Positions 32,422-41,797 of a DNA stretch of 64,000 nucleotides are shown one piece after another. The stretch comes from Azospirillum soli (GTDB taxonomy: Bacteria > Pseudomonadota > Alphaproteobacteria > Azospirillales > Azospirillaceae). The stretch lies in NCBI RefSeq assembly GCF_017876165.1, contig NZ_JAGINQ010000019.1, forward strand, positions 50,751 to 114,750. Reading direction: 5' to 3'. The position numbers and the translations under genes were made by a program. The notes under the pieces are model-generated. The model worked only from the letters and a program-made list of their open reading frames with translations, was not told where the DNA came from and did no database searches. The number at the start of each line of letters is the position of its first letter. Positions within the stretch are counted from its first letter, which is position 1.

Positions 32422-33324
32422 TCAGTCCTCCCAGAACCGGTCCAGAATGGAGGAACTCCCGCCCGTCCCCGTGCCTCCGGCGGCCGGCAGGACCGGGCGG
32501 CGGATGGTCGCCCGCATCTCCGGACGCGTGGCGAAGCGCCAGTACACGCGGGAGGTCGGGTCGTCCTGGACAAGGCGCGTTTCCTCGGCGTCTGGCGCAC
32601 CGGGAAAACCCTGATCCCAGGCCAACTCCACGTCACCGCTCAGCCGCCGCCGCAGGCTGCGGGAGAAGGATTTTAGGACCCCTTTTCCGAACTCCGGAAC
32701 CGTCGGATAAGCGTCCAAAGCCTCGGTCAGCCCACCGTCAATGACCTTGGGATCGGGCGGCAGGCCCAGAGGCATGTCGCGCCGGCCAAGGTAGAGTTCG
32801 AAGGCCGGGCGGCGCAGCGCCCTGGCGATGGTGTCGAGATCAACGTCCGCTCCGGGGCGGGCAGCGAGGAAGATGCGCCAGACGCCGTCCTCGACGTGCT
32901 CGCGGTAGGTCACCATGGTGTGGAAGCGCTTCCACCCCGGCTTGCGAGGGTTGGCGCCCTCCGGCACCGTCCAGCGGACGTGGCGTTTGCCGTTCTCCTC
33001 CTTCAGCACCGGCTCGAAGCCAGCGGTGTCGAAGGCTTTGCCACGCGAGGCGAAGGGCGGCAGGTTCGAGGTTTCCACCGTCTGCACCGTGCGGAACTCG
33101 TTGCGCACGCGCCTCGGCCCTTCCGCGGCAACGGCGGTCCACAGGCCGGCCGCCATGCGCCTGCGGTCGTCCTCGTCGTCGCGCTCGATGCCGAGCGCCG
33201 CGTCGATCATGCCGAGCACGGCGCCGCGGCCGAAGTGGCGGGCGGTCGGGCGGTTGACCGTGCCGGCCTCCTGCGTACCGCAGGAGGCGAGCGCGCCATA
33301 GGCCCGGAAGCAGAGCGTCCTCAT
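32422..33324 (-). CDS. cas5e: Cas5e (CasD), Cascade subunit binding the crRNA 5' handle
   Basis: 300 residues from ATG 33324. Family features: LCFRAYGALASCGTQEAGTV at the N-terminus (the E. coli protein has a similar RGP-type start), NRPTARHFGRGAVLGMIDAA, then HTMVTYREHVEDGVWRIFLA and ELYLGRRDMPLGLPPDPKVI. In Cascade it caps the 5' handle (GTGAACCG here). The last 50 residues are longer and Pro/Gly-rich than usual. Seven bases separate it from cas7e. Confidence 0.93.
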   Translation of the reverse strand: MRTLCFRAYGALASCGTQEAGTVNRPTARHFGRGAVLGMIDAALGIERDDEDDRRRMAAGLWTAVAAEGPRRVRNEFRTVQTVETSNLPPFASRGKAFDTAGFEPVLKEENGKRHVRWTVPEGANPRKPGWKRFHTMVTYREHVEDGVWRIFLAARPGADVDLDTIARALRRPAFELYLGRRDMPLGLPPDPKVIDGGLTEALDAYPTVPEFGKGVLKSFSRSLRRRLSGDVELAWDQGFPGAPDAEETRLVQDDPTSRVYWRFATRPEMRATIRRPVLPAAGGTGTGGSSSILDRFWED

Positions 33325-33331
33325 GGCCGCC

Positions 33332-34369
33332 TCAGCGAGCGGCGAAGGCGCAGGCCGCCGCCACCACCTCGTCCAGCGTGCCCTCGCCGGTCAGCACGTT
33401 GAAGGACGCGCGCTCCAGGTTCTCGCCGTAGATCCGGTCGAACTGCTCGGCCACTTCGGTGACGCGCTTGACCGCGACCGCGATCTGATCCCCTTCATCG
33501 ATCGGGTTGTAGATCGCCGGAATCAGGTTGCGCGGCGCTGCGTTGCCCATTTCCACCATCATCCAGGTTGGCCGGGCATGCGTGCCGAAGGACGCCGACT
33601 TGCCGCCAGGAAAGGTGGTGGCGAGGCCGCGGACGTAGGCCGCCACGGCGCGCACCGCGAGATCTCGGTCGCCGCCCAGGTTCTTGACCAACTGATCGAG
33701 ATTAATGGCCGACCAGCCGAGCATCACGCCGGCGCTGAAGCCCTGGTGGCCCATGAAGCCGGCGCCGACGTCCTCCTCCGCCGGCTTCTCGTCGTCAATG
33801 GCGACGTAGAAGTCGTTCTCCGTCGGCGCACGGCCAACCGAGATCGAGTGTGCCATCGACACGGCGGCGGTCATCCGGGCCTCCCCGCGGTCGGCGAACA
33901 TGCGCCCGAACAGGGCGATGTCGACGGCGCGGACGGTGTTGTGGATGATCGCGTCGAAATCTTTGTCCTCGACCTTTTCGCCCGAAAGGATGCGGCGGGC
34001 CAGCGTTTCGGCGGCGTCGAGTTCTTCCGGCGCGATGAAGGCCAACTGCTCGGTCTGAGCCTTATCGGCCTTGGCCTTGCCGAACACGCCGACGATGGTC
34101 TTGACGGCCTCCTTCGCACGCTCCTCACCGAACTCGCCCTTCAGGCGCTCGATGATGAGATCACCGATGCGCTGCGTGCGGGTGCCGATGAGGCCGTCCA
34201 CCGCTTGGGCGAAGGCCGCTGAGGTGCGCAGGGCGCGTTTCAGCGACTGGCTGGGGATGCGCAGGCGCTGCACGCCGTTGACGACGGCCGATTTCGGGCG
34301 ACCGGCGTCGTCCCGCACGACGCAACCGGGGCCGACCGGGGTGATGGTGCTGATTTGGATCGTGTTCAT
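33332..34369 (-). CDS. cas7e: Cas7e (CasC), Cascade backbone subunit
   Basis: 345 residues from ATG 34369. Recognised by MNTIQISTITPVGPGCVVRD, GVQRLRIPSQSLKRALRTS, and the later GVMLGWSAINLDQLVKNLGG and FPGGKSASFGTHARP. Six copies form the helical backbone along the crRNA in type I-E Cascade. Ribosome site GAGCAGAATCC is present. Middle of the operon, 43 bp after cse2. Confidence 0.95.
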   Translation of the reverse strand: MNTIQISTITPVGPGCVVRDDAGRPKSAVVNGVQRLRIPSQSLKRALRTSAAFAQAVDGLIGTRTQRIGDLIIERLKGEFGEERAKEAVKTIVGVFGKAKADKAQTEQLAFIAPEELDAAETLARRILSGEKVEDKDFDAIIHNTVRAVDIALFGRMFADRGEARMTAAVSMAHSISVGRAPTENDFYVAIDDEKPAEEDVGAGFMGHQGFSAGVMLGWSAINLDQLVKNLGGDRDLAVRAVAAYVRGLATTFPGGKSASFGTHARPTWMMVEMGNAAPRNLIPAIYNPIDEGDQIAVAVKRVTEVAEQFDRIYGENLERASFNVLTGEGTLDEVVAAACAFAAR

Positions 34370-34412
34370 GGATTCTGCTCCCGATGTTCCGCTGCCGCTT
34401 GGCTTTTTGTCG

Positions 34413-35000
34413 TCACTTGGCCGGCGCGACCGGCTTCGCCAGCCCGAGCACGGCGTCGTTGTAGCGGTAGGCCCAGCCGCTGCGCGTCTTCGGCCAGAGC
34501 ATCATCCCGTGGGCGAGGTCGACCACATTGGCCTTCTCTCGCAGCGTCGCGATGATCTGCACCGCGTGGTACAGCGCCTCGTCCGCGTTCTCCGTGCTCA
34601 GGAGGCCGTGGGCCACGACGCGCGAAACGCGCGGCCGGCCGCCGCCGGCGTCCTCCGCCATCTGCTCGGGAAAGGACTTCCGGAGGTCGGCGGCGCCGAC
34701 CTGCCCGACCGCCACCGCGGCGCGCGCCAGGGCGGCAAGGTTTTTCGGCCGCTCGGCGAAGGCTTTCCGCTCTGTCTCGTCGGGCAGGACGTAGCGGACG
34801 AACTGCGCGAACGGCGGCGCCAGCAGCGCGTCCGCGACGGTCCGGCAGCGGGCCATCGCCGACCGGGCGCCGCCGTCCTTCGGCAGGCCGGGCTTGGGCA
34901 CGGCCTCGGCGCCCTCGGGCAGGTCCGGCGCGCGGCCCGTCAGCCACTGGTGCCAGAGAAGAACCCCGTTCTTGAATTGGCTGTCCAACGGCGTGCTCAT
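34413..35000 (-). CDS. cse2: Cse2 (CasB), Cascade small subunit
   Basis: 195 residues from ATG 35000, sharing ATGA with the cse1 stop. Helical protein with MSTPLDSQFKNGVLLWHQWL, ARCRTVADALLAPPFAQFVR and a C-terminal VDLAHGMMLWPKTRSGWAYR, the typical Cse2 ending. Two copies support the target strand in the complex. Length is within the family range. Confidence 0.93.
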   Translation of the reverse strand: MSTPLDSQFKNGVLLWHQWLTGRAPDLPEGAEAVPKPGLPKDGGARSAMARCRTVADALLAPPFAQFVRYVLPDETERKAFAERPKNLAALARAAVAVGQVGAADLRKSFPEQMAEDAGGGRPRVSRVVAHGLLSTENADEALYHAVQIIATLREKANVVDLAHGMMLWPKTRSGWAYRYNDAVLGLAKPVAPAK

Positions 35001-36661
35001 CGCACCTGCTCCTTGCCCCCGGTTTGCTTGGCTTTCGTTTTGCCGCCGGTCTTCGTCCCGACCTTGTCGTCCACCGGCAGGCCGAAGGCGCGGCGGATGG
35101 GCGCGCCGTGCACGGCCATCAGGAGGTTGCGTCGGGCGGTAACCACCCGTTCCGGGTTGTCGGTCTGCCCCACGTTGATGCGGTCGTCGAACAGGTGGAC
35201 AGCCGCTTGGCCGACGGCGCCGTGCAGCCCGGAGAGGAGATCCATGACGGCCTGATCGTTCGGCGCCCCGCCGCCCACCAGGTGATCCCGAACCCGCTTG
35301 GCGAAGGACCGGAAGTGCGATTCCGTCCGCGCCCAGAAGTCGGCCTCGATCTGGTTGCCGTAGGACAGCGGCACGTTTTCCAGCGCCTTCGGATCGAACT
35401 GGGCCAGCAGCGTCTGGCGCTTCAGCGTCGAGGCGAGGCTTCCGGTGCCGTCCACGACGTTTTCCACGATGCCGGAGAACTCGACCTCGATCGACGGGGG
35501 CACGGCCAGGAAGGGCATCGCCGCCGAAACGGTGCCCAGCACCTTGGCGTTGTCGCAGCGGTAACCGAAGACCTGCAAGCGGACCGTTTCCTGACCGGTG
35601 TCGGAAGCCCGCTCCTGGCGCCAGGCGCGCACGGTCATCGCGGGCTCGACGCCGGCCTCGCCGGCCTCGCCCTTCTCCTGGAACATGCCGACATAGTCGC
35701 GCCAGGATACACCGAAGGCCACGGCGCCGCCGAGCCGGGGAAGCCGCTGGACGGTGCCGCCCTTCTTCAGCCGGTAGTAGGGCGAGAGGGGATGACGCCA
35801 GAGGTCGCTCTTGTAGTCCGGCCCGTAGGCCGCCATCCGGATCTCGCGCACGACCGGTCCGGGCTGGCCGGTGATCTCGCAGGTTCCGTCATCGGGCGTG
35901 GACAGCAGGACGCGCCGCGGGCAGGCCCAAAAGAGATGGGAGGACGGGGCGTCGAGCGGCGTCGGCGCGTCGACCCGGAAGTCGATCCAGGGGATCAGCG
36001 ACGTGATGTCGCGCGCCTTGTTGCCGAGGGCTTCCCATTCAGGCTTCAGCAGGATGTTGGACCACACCTTGGTCCACAGCGTGTCGCCCGTGAGGAAGGT
36101 GCGCAATGGTCCGCCGCCGCTGGGGGAGGTGCGCGCGCCGCGGCCGCCGGCCGGCGAGTAGATCTGCAGCGCGTACAGCGCTTCCATCGCCGCCGGGATA
36201 CCGACGGCGCCGATGTCTTTGCCCCAGATGTCCTGGTTGCGGCTGCGCGTCTGCTCGCCGGGCTGGAGCAGGAACAGCGCCGACACCCCTTGCGCCGCTT
36301 CGCCCGCGACCGACGTGTCCTGGAAGGCCGGTGTGGCCCCGAACAGATCGAAGTGGGGGGCGAGGCCCGATTCGTCGATGATGCTCCCGAGGCGTTCCGG
36401 AGCGGGCGGGTCGAAGTAGCCGTCGAGCCAGTCTCCGCCGGTCTCCGGGGCCATCAACTGCTGGACGGCGCCGATGAGGAACTCAAGCCGGGCCAGCCCG
36501 CCATCCGGCATGTTCCCAAGCACCCGCAGCGGCGTCTTGCGATCTTCGGTCATTCCGATTTCACGCAACGCAATCGAACGCGTGCTGCCGTCATCCAGTA
36601 ATGCTGGAATCCAGCGCCCAGTCAGGTAGTTTGCGCTACCCTGAGTCGGTGCGTTTCCCAT
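34997..36661 (-). CDS. cse1: Cse1 (Cas8e, CasA), Cascade large subunit
   Basis: 554 residues from ATG 36661 with GAGAGGAACGGG upstream. N-terminal NYLTGRWIPALLDDGSTRSI and ALREIGMTEDRKTPLRVL are characteristic; later IWGKDIGAVGIPAAMEALYA, DFRVDAPTPLDAPSSHLFWA and a four-helix C-terminal bundle. Cse1 recognises the PAM and recruits Cas3. First gene of the leftward operon, divergent from cas3. The C-terminus ends with a basic lysine-rich tail. Confidence 0.95.
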   Translation of the reverse strand: MGNAPTQGSANYLTGRWIPALLDDGSTRSIALREIGMTEDRKTPLRVLGNMPDGGLARLEFLIGAVQQLMAPETGGDWLDGYFDPPAPERLGSIIDESGLAPHFDLFGATPAFQDTSVAGEAAQGVSALFLLQPGEQTRSRNQDIWGKDIGAVGIPAAMEALYALQIYSPAGGRGARTSPSGGGPLRTFLTGDTLWTKVWSNILLKPEWEALGNKARDITSLIPWIDFRVDAPTPLDAPSSHLFWACPRRVLLSTPDDGTCEITGQPGPVVREIRMAAYGPDYKSDLWRHPLSPYYRLKKGGTVQRLPRLGGAVAFGVSWRDYVGMFQEKGEAGEAGVEPAMTVRAWRQERASDTGQETVRLQVFGYRCDNAKVLGTVSAAMPFLAVPPSIEVEFSGIVENVVDGTGSLASTLKRQTLLAQFDPKALENVPLSYGNQIEADFWARTESHFRSFAKRVRDHLVGGGAPNDQAVMDLLSGLHGAVGQAAVHLFDDRINVGQTDNPERVVTARRNLLMAVHGAPIRRAFGLPVDDKVGTKTGGKTKAKQTGGKEQVR

Positions 36662-36903
36662 CCCGTTCCTCTCGAATCGCAGGAGGATGTACTAAGGATC
36701 AGTACATGCGCCTTAGATCCGATAATCGGCGAGGGTCAACGAAATCCGGGCGATGGAGGGTGCGATGTGCTCCACAACCGACACGATGCCAGACCTCCCG
36801 CGCGGGAGAAGGCGACGCTTCCGGGCATGCTGCCAAGGAGCAGTACGGGTCACCGCTCGGTCGAGCGAACCGTTGCGGACCACATCGCATTCGTGAGGTA
36901 AAC
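36662..36903. promoter_or_regulatory. Divergent cse1/cas3 promoter region with inverted repeat
   Basis: 242 bp between the two cas units. An inverted repeat ATGTACT-7 nt-AGTACAT lies at 36687-36707, close to the cse1 start. Part of it recurs as a direct repeat: AAGGATCAGTAC (36694-36705) and AAGGAGCAGTAC (36835-36846, 58 bp before cas3). Two related sites, one near each start, suggest a shared regulator of both units. Confidence 0.6.
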
Positions 36904-39537
36904 ATGACGCCCTACTGGGGCAAGGCCGAAAGGGATGGTGGACCCGAGAGCCCGTTCCATCCCCTCGTCTGCCACAGCCTCGACGTCGCGGCCGTGGCGG
37001 ACTGTTTGCTGCGGCGCATGCCCTGGCTGGTGAGCGCTCTTCTCCACACGCTCGGCCTCTCCGACGCCGCGCGGGAGTCCCTCATCCGCACCGTCGTGTT
37101 CCTGGCGGCGATCCACGACCTTGGCAAGTTCTCAAACGGTTTCCAAAAGATGCGCCCGGAAATCTGGGAGCGGGCCGCCCCGTCCGAAGAGCGCGCGAAA
37201 CACTGGGACTACGGCGGTCTTCTGCGCCACGATGCGCTCGGGGCGGCTCTCCTCCTGGAAATGGGCATTGCTCGCGCCTGGTACCAAGGCGAACGGCCGA
37301 GCGCCGCCATTGCCCTACGGACCTGGATCTACGCCGCGTGCGGCCATCACGGCTCGCCGCCGGATCTCGCCAAGGCGCGGCAACGCCTGCGCTCCTGCTT
37401 CTCGGAGCGCAACATGGCTGACGCGGCGTCCTTCGTGGCGTGGGCGCGCGACACCCTTGGCCCAGAGCGTATGCCGGTTCTTGCCGAAACCACGGCGCGC
37501 CCGGCTTCGTTGCTCATCGCCGGGCTCATCTCGGTGGCCGACTGGATTGGATCGAACCGAATGTGGTTCCCGTTCGCTCCGGAGATGCCGGATCCCGCAG
37601 CCTACTGGGACGAGGCCCGGCAGAAGGCCGCGCGGGCTGTGGACGAAGCGCGTGTCGTCCCTCGCTGCCCGATCACGGCGCCCTCCTTCGCCGCCCTCTA
37701 CCCGGAGATCGCCGAACCGTCGCCGCTGCAGGCGGCGGTCGACGGCATGGTCTTCGATGGTCAGTGCCTCGTGCTGATCGAGGAAATGACCGGTGGCGGC
37801 AAGACCGAGGCGGCGAACCTGGTTGCGGCGAAACTCATGGCGAGCGGGGCCGCCCACGGCTTGTACCTGGCGCTGCCGACGACGGCGACGGCCGACGCCA
37901 TGGCGGAGCGCGAGGCCGCGATGTACCGGCGCTTCTTCCAGGAGGCCGGTGCGTCCTTCGCCGTGCTGCATGCCAAAGGCGGGAAGACGCAGGCAGGATT
38001 GTCCGACGCCTACGGCAGCACCTGCGCGGAGTGGATGACCGAAGACCGACGGCGCAAGACCGTGGCCGAGATCTGCGTCGGCACCATCGATCAGGCCCTC
38101 CTCGCGGCCCTTCCGTCGAAGTTTGCTTCGGTTCGCCTGTTCGGGCTGATGGGCAAGGTGTTCGTCGTGGACGAGGCGCACAGTTACGACGGTTACATTC
38201 AGGAGATGCTGGTCGGCACCGTGCGGCTGCTGGCCGCCGCTGGCGCCTCGATCGTCCTGGTCAGCGCCACCCTGTCGAAGGCGGCGAAGCGGCGTCTCAC
38301 CAGCGCGTTCTGCGAAGGAACCGGCTTTCCCATCGGCGACGCGAGCATCCTGGACGACGACCGCTACCCGCTGGTCACCGTTCTGGGCCGCCATGGGCTT
38401 CGCGAGCCCGTCGCCACGCGTCCCACCCCGCACGCGCCGCGGCCGAAGGCCGTGCGGATGGTGCACGGCGTGGCGGAAGCGGAGGCGTTGGTTCTGCGGG
38501 CGGCCAAGGCCGGCAAATGCGTGCTGTGGAGCCGCAACACGGTGGATGATGCCATCCAGGCTGCGCGGCGGCTTCGTGAGGTGCATGGGCACGCGGACGT
38601 GACCGTGTATCATGCGCGGTTCCCAGACGCGTTGCGCGGCCGCATTCAGCAAAGGCTGTTGCGGCGCTTCGGCAAGAACGCACGTGGGCGGGAGCGGGCA
38701 GGCGGAATCGTGGTCACGACTCAGATCATGGAGTCGAGTTTCGACATCGATCTCGATGTGGCGGTCGTTGACCTGAAGCCGATTGACTCGGTCTCACAGA
38801 CGGCTGGACGGGGATGCCGCCATCTGCGCGACGCGCACGGCGACCTGCTCAACCAAGACGGGCGCGTGTATGATGCGCGGGAGCCGCACGAGATTGTCGT
38901 CGTGTCGCCGGATCCGGACCAGGTGCACGATGCCGATTGGTACCGCAGCGTGTTTCCGGCGGCCGCGGCGATCTACCCGAACGTCGGAGACCTGTGGCGG
39001 ACCGCGAAGGTCCTCCGAAGCATCGGCGAGATCGCCTACCCGGCCGGCATGAGGCTGCTCATCGAGGGGGTCTTCGGCGACGACGAGACCCCGGAGCCGC
39101 TGCGTGATGCTTCCTTGCAGGCCGAAGGCGACGATTTGGCCGAGCGCAGCCTGGCCCGCCCGTACGTCCTCGACCCGGCGAAGGGGTATGAGCGCGCCGT
39201 CGCCTGGGGCGATGACGAGCGCGTCCCGACCCGGCTCGGCGTGTCGCTGGAGGTTGTCCTGGTGAAGGACGACGGGGTAGTAGGGGGCGTCCGCCCATTC
39301 GACGGTGCGGACTGGTCGTCGGGGTGCCTGCGCCTGTCGTCCAGACGGGTCCGTGGCACCGTTCCGCATGATCTCGCGGCTGACGTGGTGGAGGAAGTTG
39401 AGGCGCGGACGGGTCTCGCTGAGATCGTACGCATTGTTTTCTCGGCTGTCACAGGCAAGTGGGGGGGGACGCTTCTGGGCAGTGAGAAAACAATCTCCTT
39501 CACCGTTGACGATTTCTACGGTTTGGAGTGGGTGTAG
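36904..39537 (+). CDS. cas3: Cas3, HD nuclease-helicase
   Basis: ATG 36904 (MTPYWGKAERDGGPESPFHP) with GAGGTAAAC upstream; 877 residues. HD nuclease domain: H19 and H24 in FHPLVCHSLDVA, H71-D72 in AAIHDLGKF, then LLRHDALGAALL. Helicase domain: Walker A MTGGGKTEA (about 297-305), DEAH in VVDEAHSYDGY (about 423), LVSATLSKAAKRRL, and motif VI QTAGRGCRH. So both activities look intact. It is recruited by Cascade to degrade target DNA. It stands alone, divergent from the Cascade operon, and runs into leader 2 and array 2. Confidence 0.96.
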   Translation: MTPYWGKAERDGGPESPFHPLVCHSLDVAAVADCLLRRMPWLVSALLHTLGLSDAARESLIRTVVFLAAIHDLGKFSNGFQKMRPEIWERAAPSEERAKHWDYGGLLRHDALGAALLLEMGIARAWYQGERPSAAIALRTWIYAACGHHGSPPDLAKARQRLRSCFSERNMADAASFVAWARDTLGPERMPVLAETTARPASLLIAGLISVADWIGSNRMWFPFAPEMPDPAAYWDEARQKAARAVDEARVVPRCPITAPSFAALYPEIAEPSPLQAAVDGMVFDGQCLVLIEEMTGGGKTEAANLVAAKLMASGAAHGLYLALPTTATADAMAEREAAMYRRFFQEAGASFAVLHAKGGKTQAGLSDAYGSTCAEWMTEDRRRKTVAEICVGTIDQALLAALPSKFASVRLFGLMGKVFVVDEAHSYDGYIQEMLVGTVRLLAAAGASIVLVSATLSKAAKRRLTSAFCEGTGFPIGDASILDDDRYPLVTVLGRHGLREPVATRPTPHAPRPKAVRMVHGVAEAEALVLRAAKAGKCVLWSRNTVDDAIQAARRLREVHGHADVTVYHARFPDALRGRIQQRLLRRFGKNARGRERAGGIVVTTQIMESSFDIDLDVAVVDLKPIDSVSQTAGRGCRHLRDAHGDLLNQDGRVYDAREPHEIVVVSPDPDQVHDADWYRSVFPAAAAIYPNVGDLWRTAKVLRSIGEIAYPAGMRLLIEGVFGDDETPEPLRDASLQAEGDDLAERSLARPYVLDPAKGYERAVAWGDDERVPTRLGVSLEVVLVKDDGVVGGVRPFDGADWSSGCLRLSSRRVRGTVPHDLAADVVEEVEARTGLAEIVRIVFSAVTGKWGGTLLGSEKTISFTVDDFYGLEWV

Positions 39538-39660
39538 GCGTCGGAAGGCGGCTTGACCTGGGATCTTGGACATCGTGCAGACGGACATCCATTGCGGGAA
39601 GAAGTTGGTAGACTTCCCGCACACCGATTTTGCATGCTGGAGCAATGCCTTCCAGGCATA
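39538..39660 (+). promoter_or_regulatory. Leader of CRISPR array 2
   Basis: 123 bp between cas3 and the first repeat. Homologous to leader 1: TTGGACATCGTG, an inverted repeat GCGGGAAG/CTTCCCGC (39594-39620) around AAGTTGGTAGA, and a five-pair hairpin ATGCC-TTCCA-GGCAT (39645-39659) next to the first repeat. TTGGACA (39566-39572) is -35-like. Confidence 0.85.
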
Positions 39661-40360
39661 CCTTTCCCCGCATGCGCGGGGGTGAACCGGGGGCGAAGAG
39701 CATCGCTCGCCCTCACTTCACCCTTTCCCCGCATGCGCGGGGGTGAACCGCGGTCGGCGCGCTCGGCCGAAATCAGCCCGAACCTTTCCCCGCATGCGCG
39801 GGGGTGAACCGACACCGCCGGTGCCCCCGGCGTTGCTGCTCCACCTTTCCCCGCATGCGCGGGGGTGAACCGACCTCGCGGCGCTGGGCTCCTGGGACGG
39901 CGACCCTTTCCCCGCATGCGCGGGGGTGAACCGTCGCCGGCGATGTCCTTCGTCGCCACGCCCAGCCTTTCCCCGCATGCGCGGGGGTGAACCGAAGTCC
40001 TCGCCCTTCTCCCACGGGGCCTCGCCCCTTTCCCCGCATGCGCGGGGGTGAACCGGTCTGCCCCAGTTCCAGGGCGCGGCGGTAAACCCTTTCCCCGCAT
40101 GCGCGGGGGTGAACCGTGCTGGGCGATTCGGGCCACCGTGTTTCTGACCCTTTCCCCGCATGTGCGGGGGTGAACCGGTGACGCCACCGACGATCAGCGC
40201 TCCTGGATGCCTTTCCCCGCATGCGCGGGGGTGAACCGCTCTCCGCCGCCCCGTCCCACGCTGCGGAGCACCTTTCCCCGCATGCGCGGGGGTGAACCGT
40301 ATTCCGGGGTCGGTTCATAGCCGATTTCCGCTCTTTCCCCGCATGTGCGGGGGTGAACCG
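39661..40360 (+). CRISPR. CRISPR array 2, type I-E, 12 repeats
   Basis: Twelve 29-nt repeats with an exact 61-bp period (starts 39661 + 61n, last 40332), eleven 32-nt spacers. The repeat begins CCTTTCCCCGCATGCGCGGG and ends GGTGAACCG; plus-strand transcription gives the handle GTGAACCG. Repeats at 40149 and 40332 have GCATGTGCGGGG, and the last one also has a changed first base, marking the old end on the right. It differs from array 1 in the hairpin and at the first bases. Confidence 0.98.
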
Positions 40361-40548
40361 GCTCCAAGGGACAGGACAGCCTTTTCGCCGTGCCGCCTGC
40401 AACGGCGCGGAGCCGGTCGGTGGGTGCTACAGCAATACAAGCGACAATGCGGGGCAGGGGAGGGGCTGCTGCGCCGCGTCTACCGCCGACTGTACTGGTG
40501 CGGGTCAGGCTGGCACGATATGCTGGTCTCCCCTTCCAGAGAGCGAGC

Positions 40549-41754
40549 ATGGTCTTCGACCTTTCGTCCGTCGCCGGAATTTACTTCCCCGTGGCCTGCA
40601 GCCTGCCTGACGGGCGGATGCTGTTGCTGCCGCGTTTTGCGGACGAGGTGGAAGACACATTTCTCGCGGCCTATCCTCCGGACACGTCTCTCGATGCCGA
40701 TGCGTTTGCCCGTCTGTTTCTGCGCGTTCTCGCGCGCATTCCGGCCGAGGGCGCGGATCTTGCACAGGAGAGGATCAAAGACGACGCCTACCAGAATGGC
40801 GAGCCGCTGACGGAAGACGAGGTGAATGCCTGGCCGCTGGCGTGGGTTGAGGACGTCGTCTCTGCGTATCTTTCAACGTACACTCACGTCTTTTTGCCAT
40901 TCAGCGGCCGGAGGGGGCTTCCGCGGGTTGAGGCACTCAGCAGGCGGAATGAAGGCGAAAGCGCGTGCGAACACCTCAAGCGTCTGGCGGACGCTCTCTT
41001 CGCCCGGACTGAAGCATCGGTAAAGCAATCGCTTGCGAACCTGAGAAGCAACGGGTTGGGGCGGCAGGCTGAAGCGTCGGCCAACAAAGATCCGCGATCC
41101 CAAAGCGTTAAGATGCATCTTATGACCTGGGATCCGATTTTGCGATCGCTCGGAAGCGGACTGTCCGGTCTGTCGAGCACCTCTTCGGCGGCAGGTTTCG
41201 GTGATCCTGCACGGCTGTTCCATAGACCGGAACACTTGGCTCCGCCGCCAAATCATGGCCTTGACGCCCTGCGAAGCATCCAGCGCGAAGCAGCCGAGCA
41301 GCGCCGGGTACAGCACGAGCAGGCACAGGCGCTCCTGCAGATGCTTGAGGAGACCCGGAGCCAAAGCCAGCAACTGGATGCCTTGGCGGCTGCATTGCGC
41401 CTGCTGACCGACCAGACACAGCGGCATGAGGCGCTATTCTCCGGCCTTCTCCAGGAGGCGAAAAGTTCCAGCGCCGAGGCGGCGAGAAACTCGTTCGTTG
41501 CCGTCGCATCCCTTCTGGTCGGTGCATCGTTGGCGGCGGCGTCACTCTGGGTCTCCATGACGAGCAAAACGGACGATCTGCTGGCGGAGTTGGTCAAGTC
41601 GGTTACGGCACAGACCGAGGAGTTGCGCGCGCTTCGTCCGCCAGTCACCCCCGCCACAATGGTCGAGGTTTCGAAACCGGCATCCTCTTCTGGTGAGGCC
41701 GGGTCGCCGCCACAGCGTGAGACAGGATCGCTTGGTCAGTCGCCGAGGGAGTAG
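40549..41754 (+). CDS. Coiled-coil protein with C-terminal membrane segment
   Basis: ATG 40549 (MVFDLSSVAGIYFPVACSLP) with AGAGAGCGAG upstream; 401 residues. The first 190 residues are a globular region (LPRFADEVEDTFLAAYPPDT, DEVNAWPLAWVEDVVSAYLS). Then about 235-320 is a coiled coil (EAAEQRRVQHEQAQALLQML, EETRSQSQQLDALAAALRLL), followed by a single hydrophobic helix (SFVAVASLLVGASLAAASLW) and a short polar tail. It lies just beyond the distal end of array 2, 43 bp upstream of the GIY-YIG-like gene. A sensor or membrane effector in a defence module is inferred. Confidence 0.6.
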   Translation: MVFDLSSVAGIYFPVACSLPDGRMLLLPRFADEVEDTFLAAYPPDTSLDADAFARLFLRVLARIPAEGADLAQERIKDDAYQNGEPLTEDEVNAWPLAWVEDVVSAYLSTYTHVFLPFSGRRGLPRVEALSRRNEGESACEHLKRLADALFARTEASVKQSLANLRSNGLGRQAEASANKDPRSQSVKMHLMTWDPILRSLGSGLSGLSSTSSAAGFGDPARLFHRPEHLAPPPNHGLDALRSIQREAAEQRRVQHEQAQALLQMLEETRSQSQQLDALAAALRLLTDQTQRHEALFSGLLQEAKSSSAEAARNSFVAVASLLVGASLAAASLWVSMTSKTDDLLAELVKSVTAQTEELRALRPPVTPATMVEVSKPASSSGEAGSPPQRETGSLGQSPRE

Positions 41755-41797
41755 CCGGCGGCTGCGGGCGTCATGTGCAGGGAGCGGTTTGAGCGCA

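Noticed and set aside
35024..36601. 525-residue open frame antisense to cse1
   Set aside because: The complementary strand encodes recognisable Cse1 in a complete operon; the antisense translation is rich in V/G/R/A without domains.
39516..40402. Long open frames through CRISPR array 2 on the minus strand
   Set aside because: Same cause: the repeats translate as FTPAHAGKG and SPPRMRGK units.
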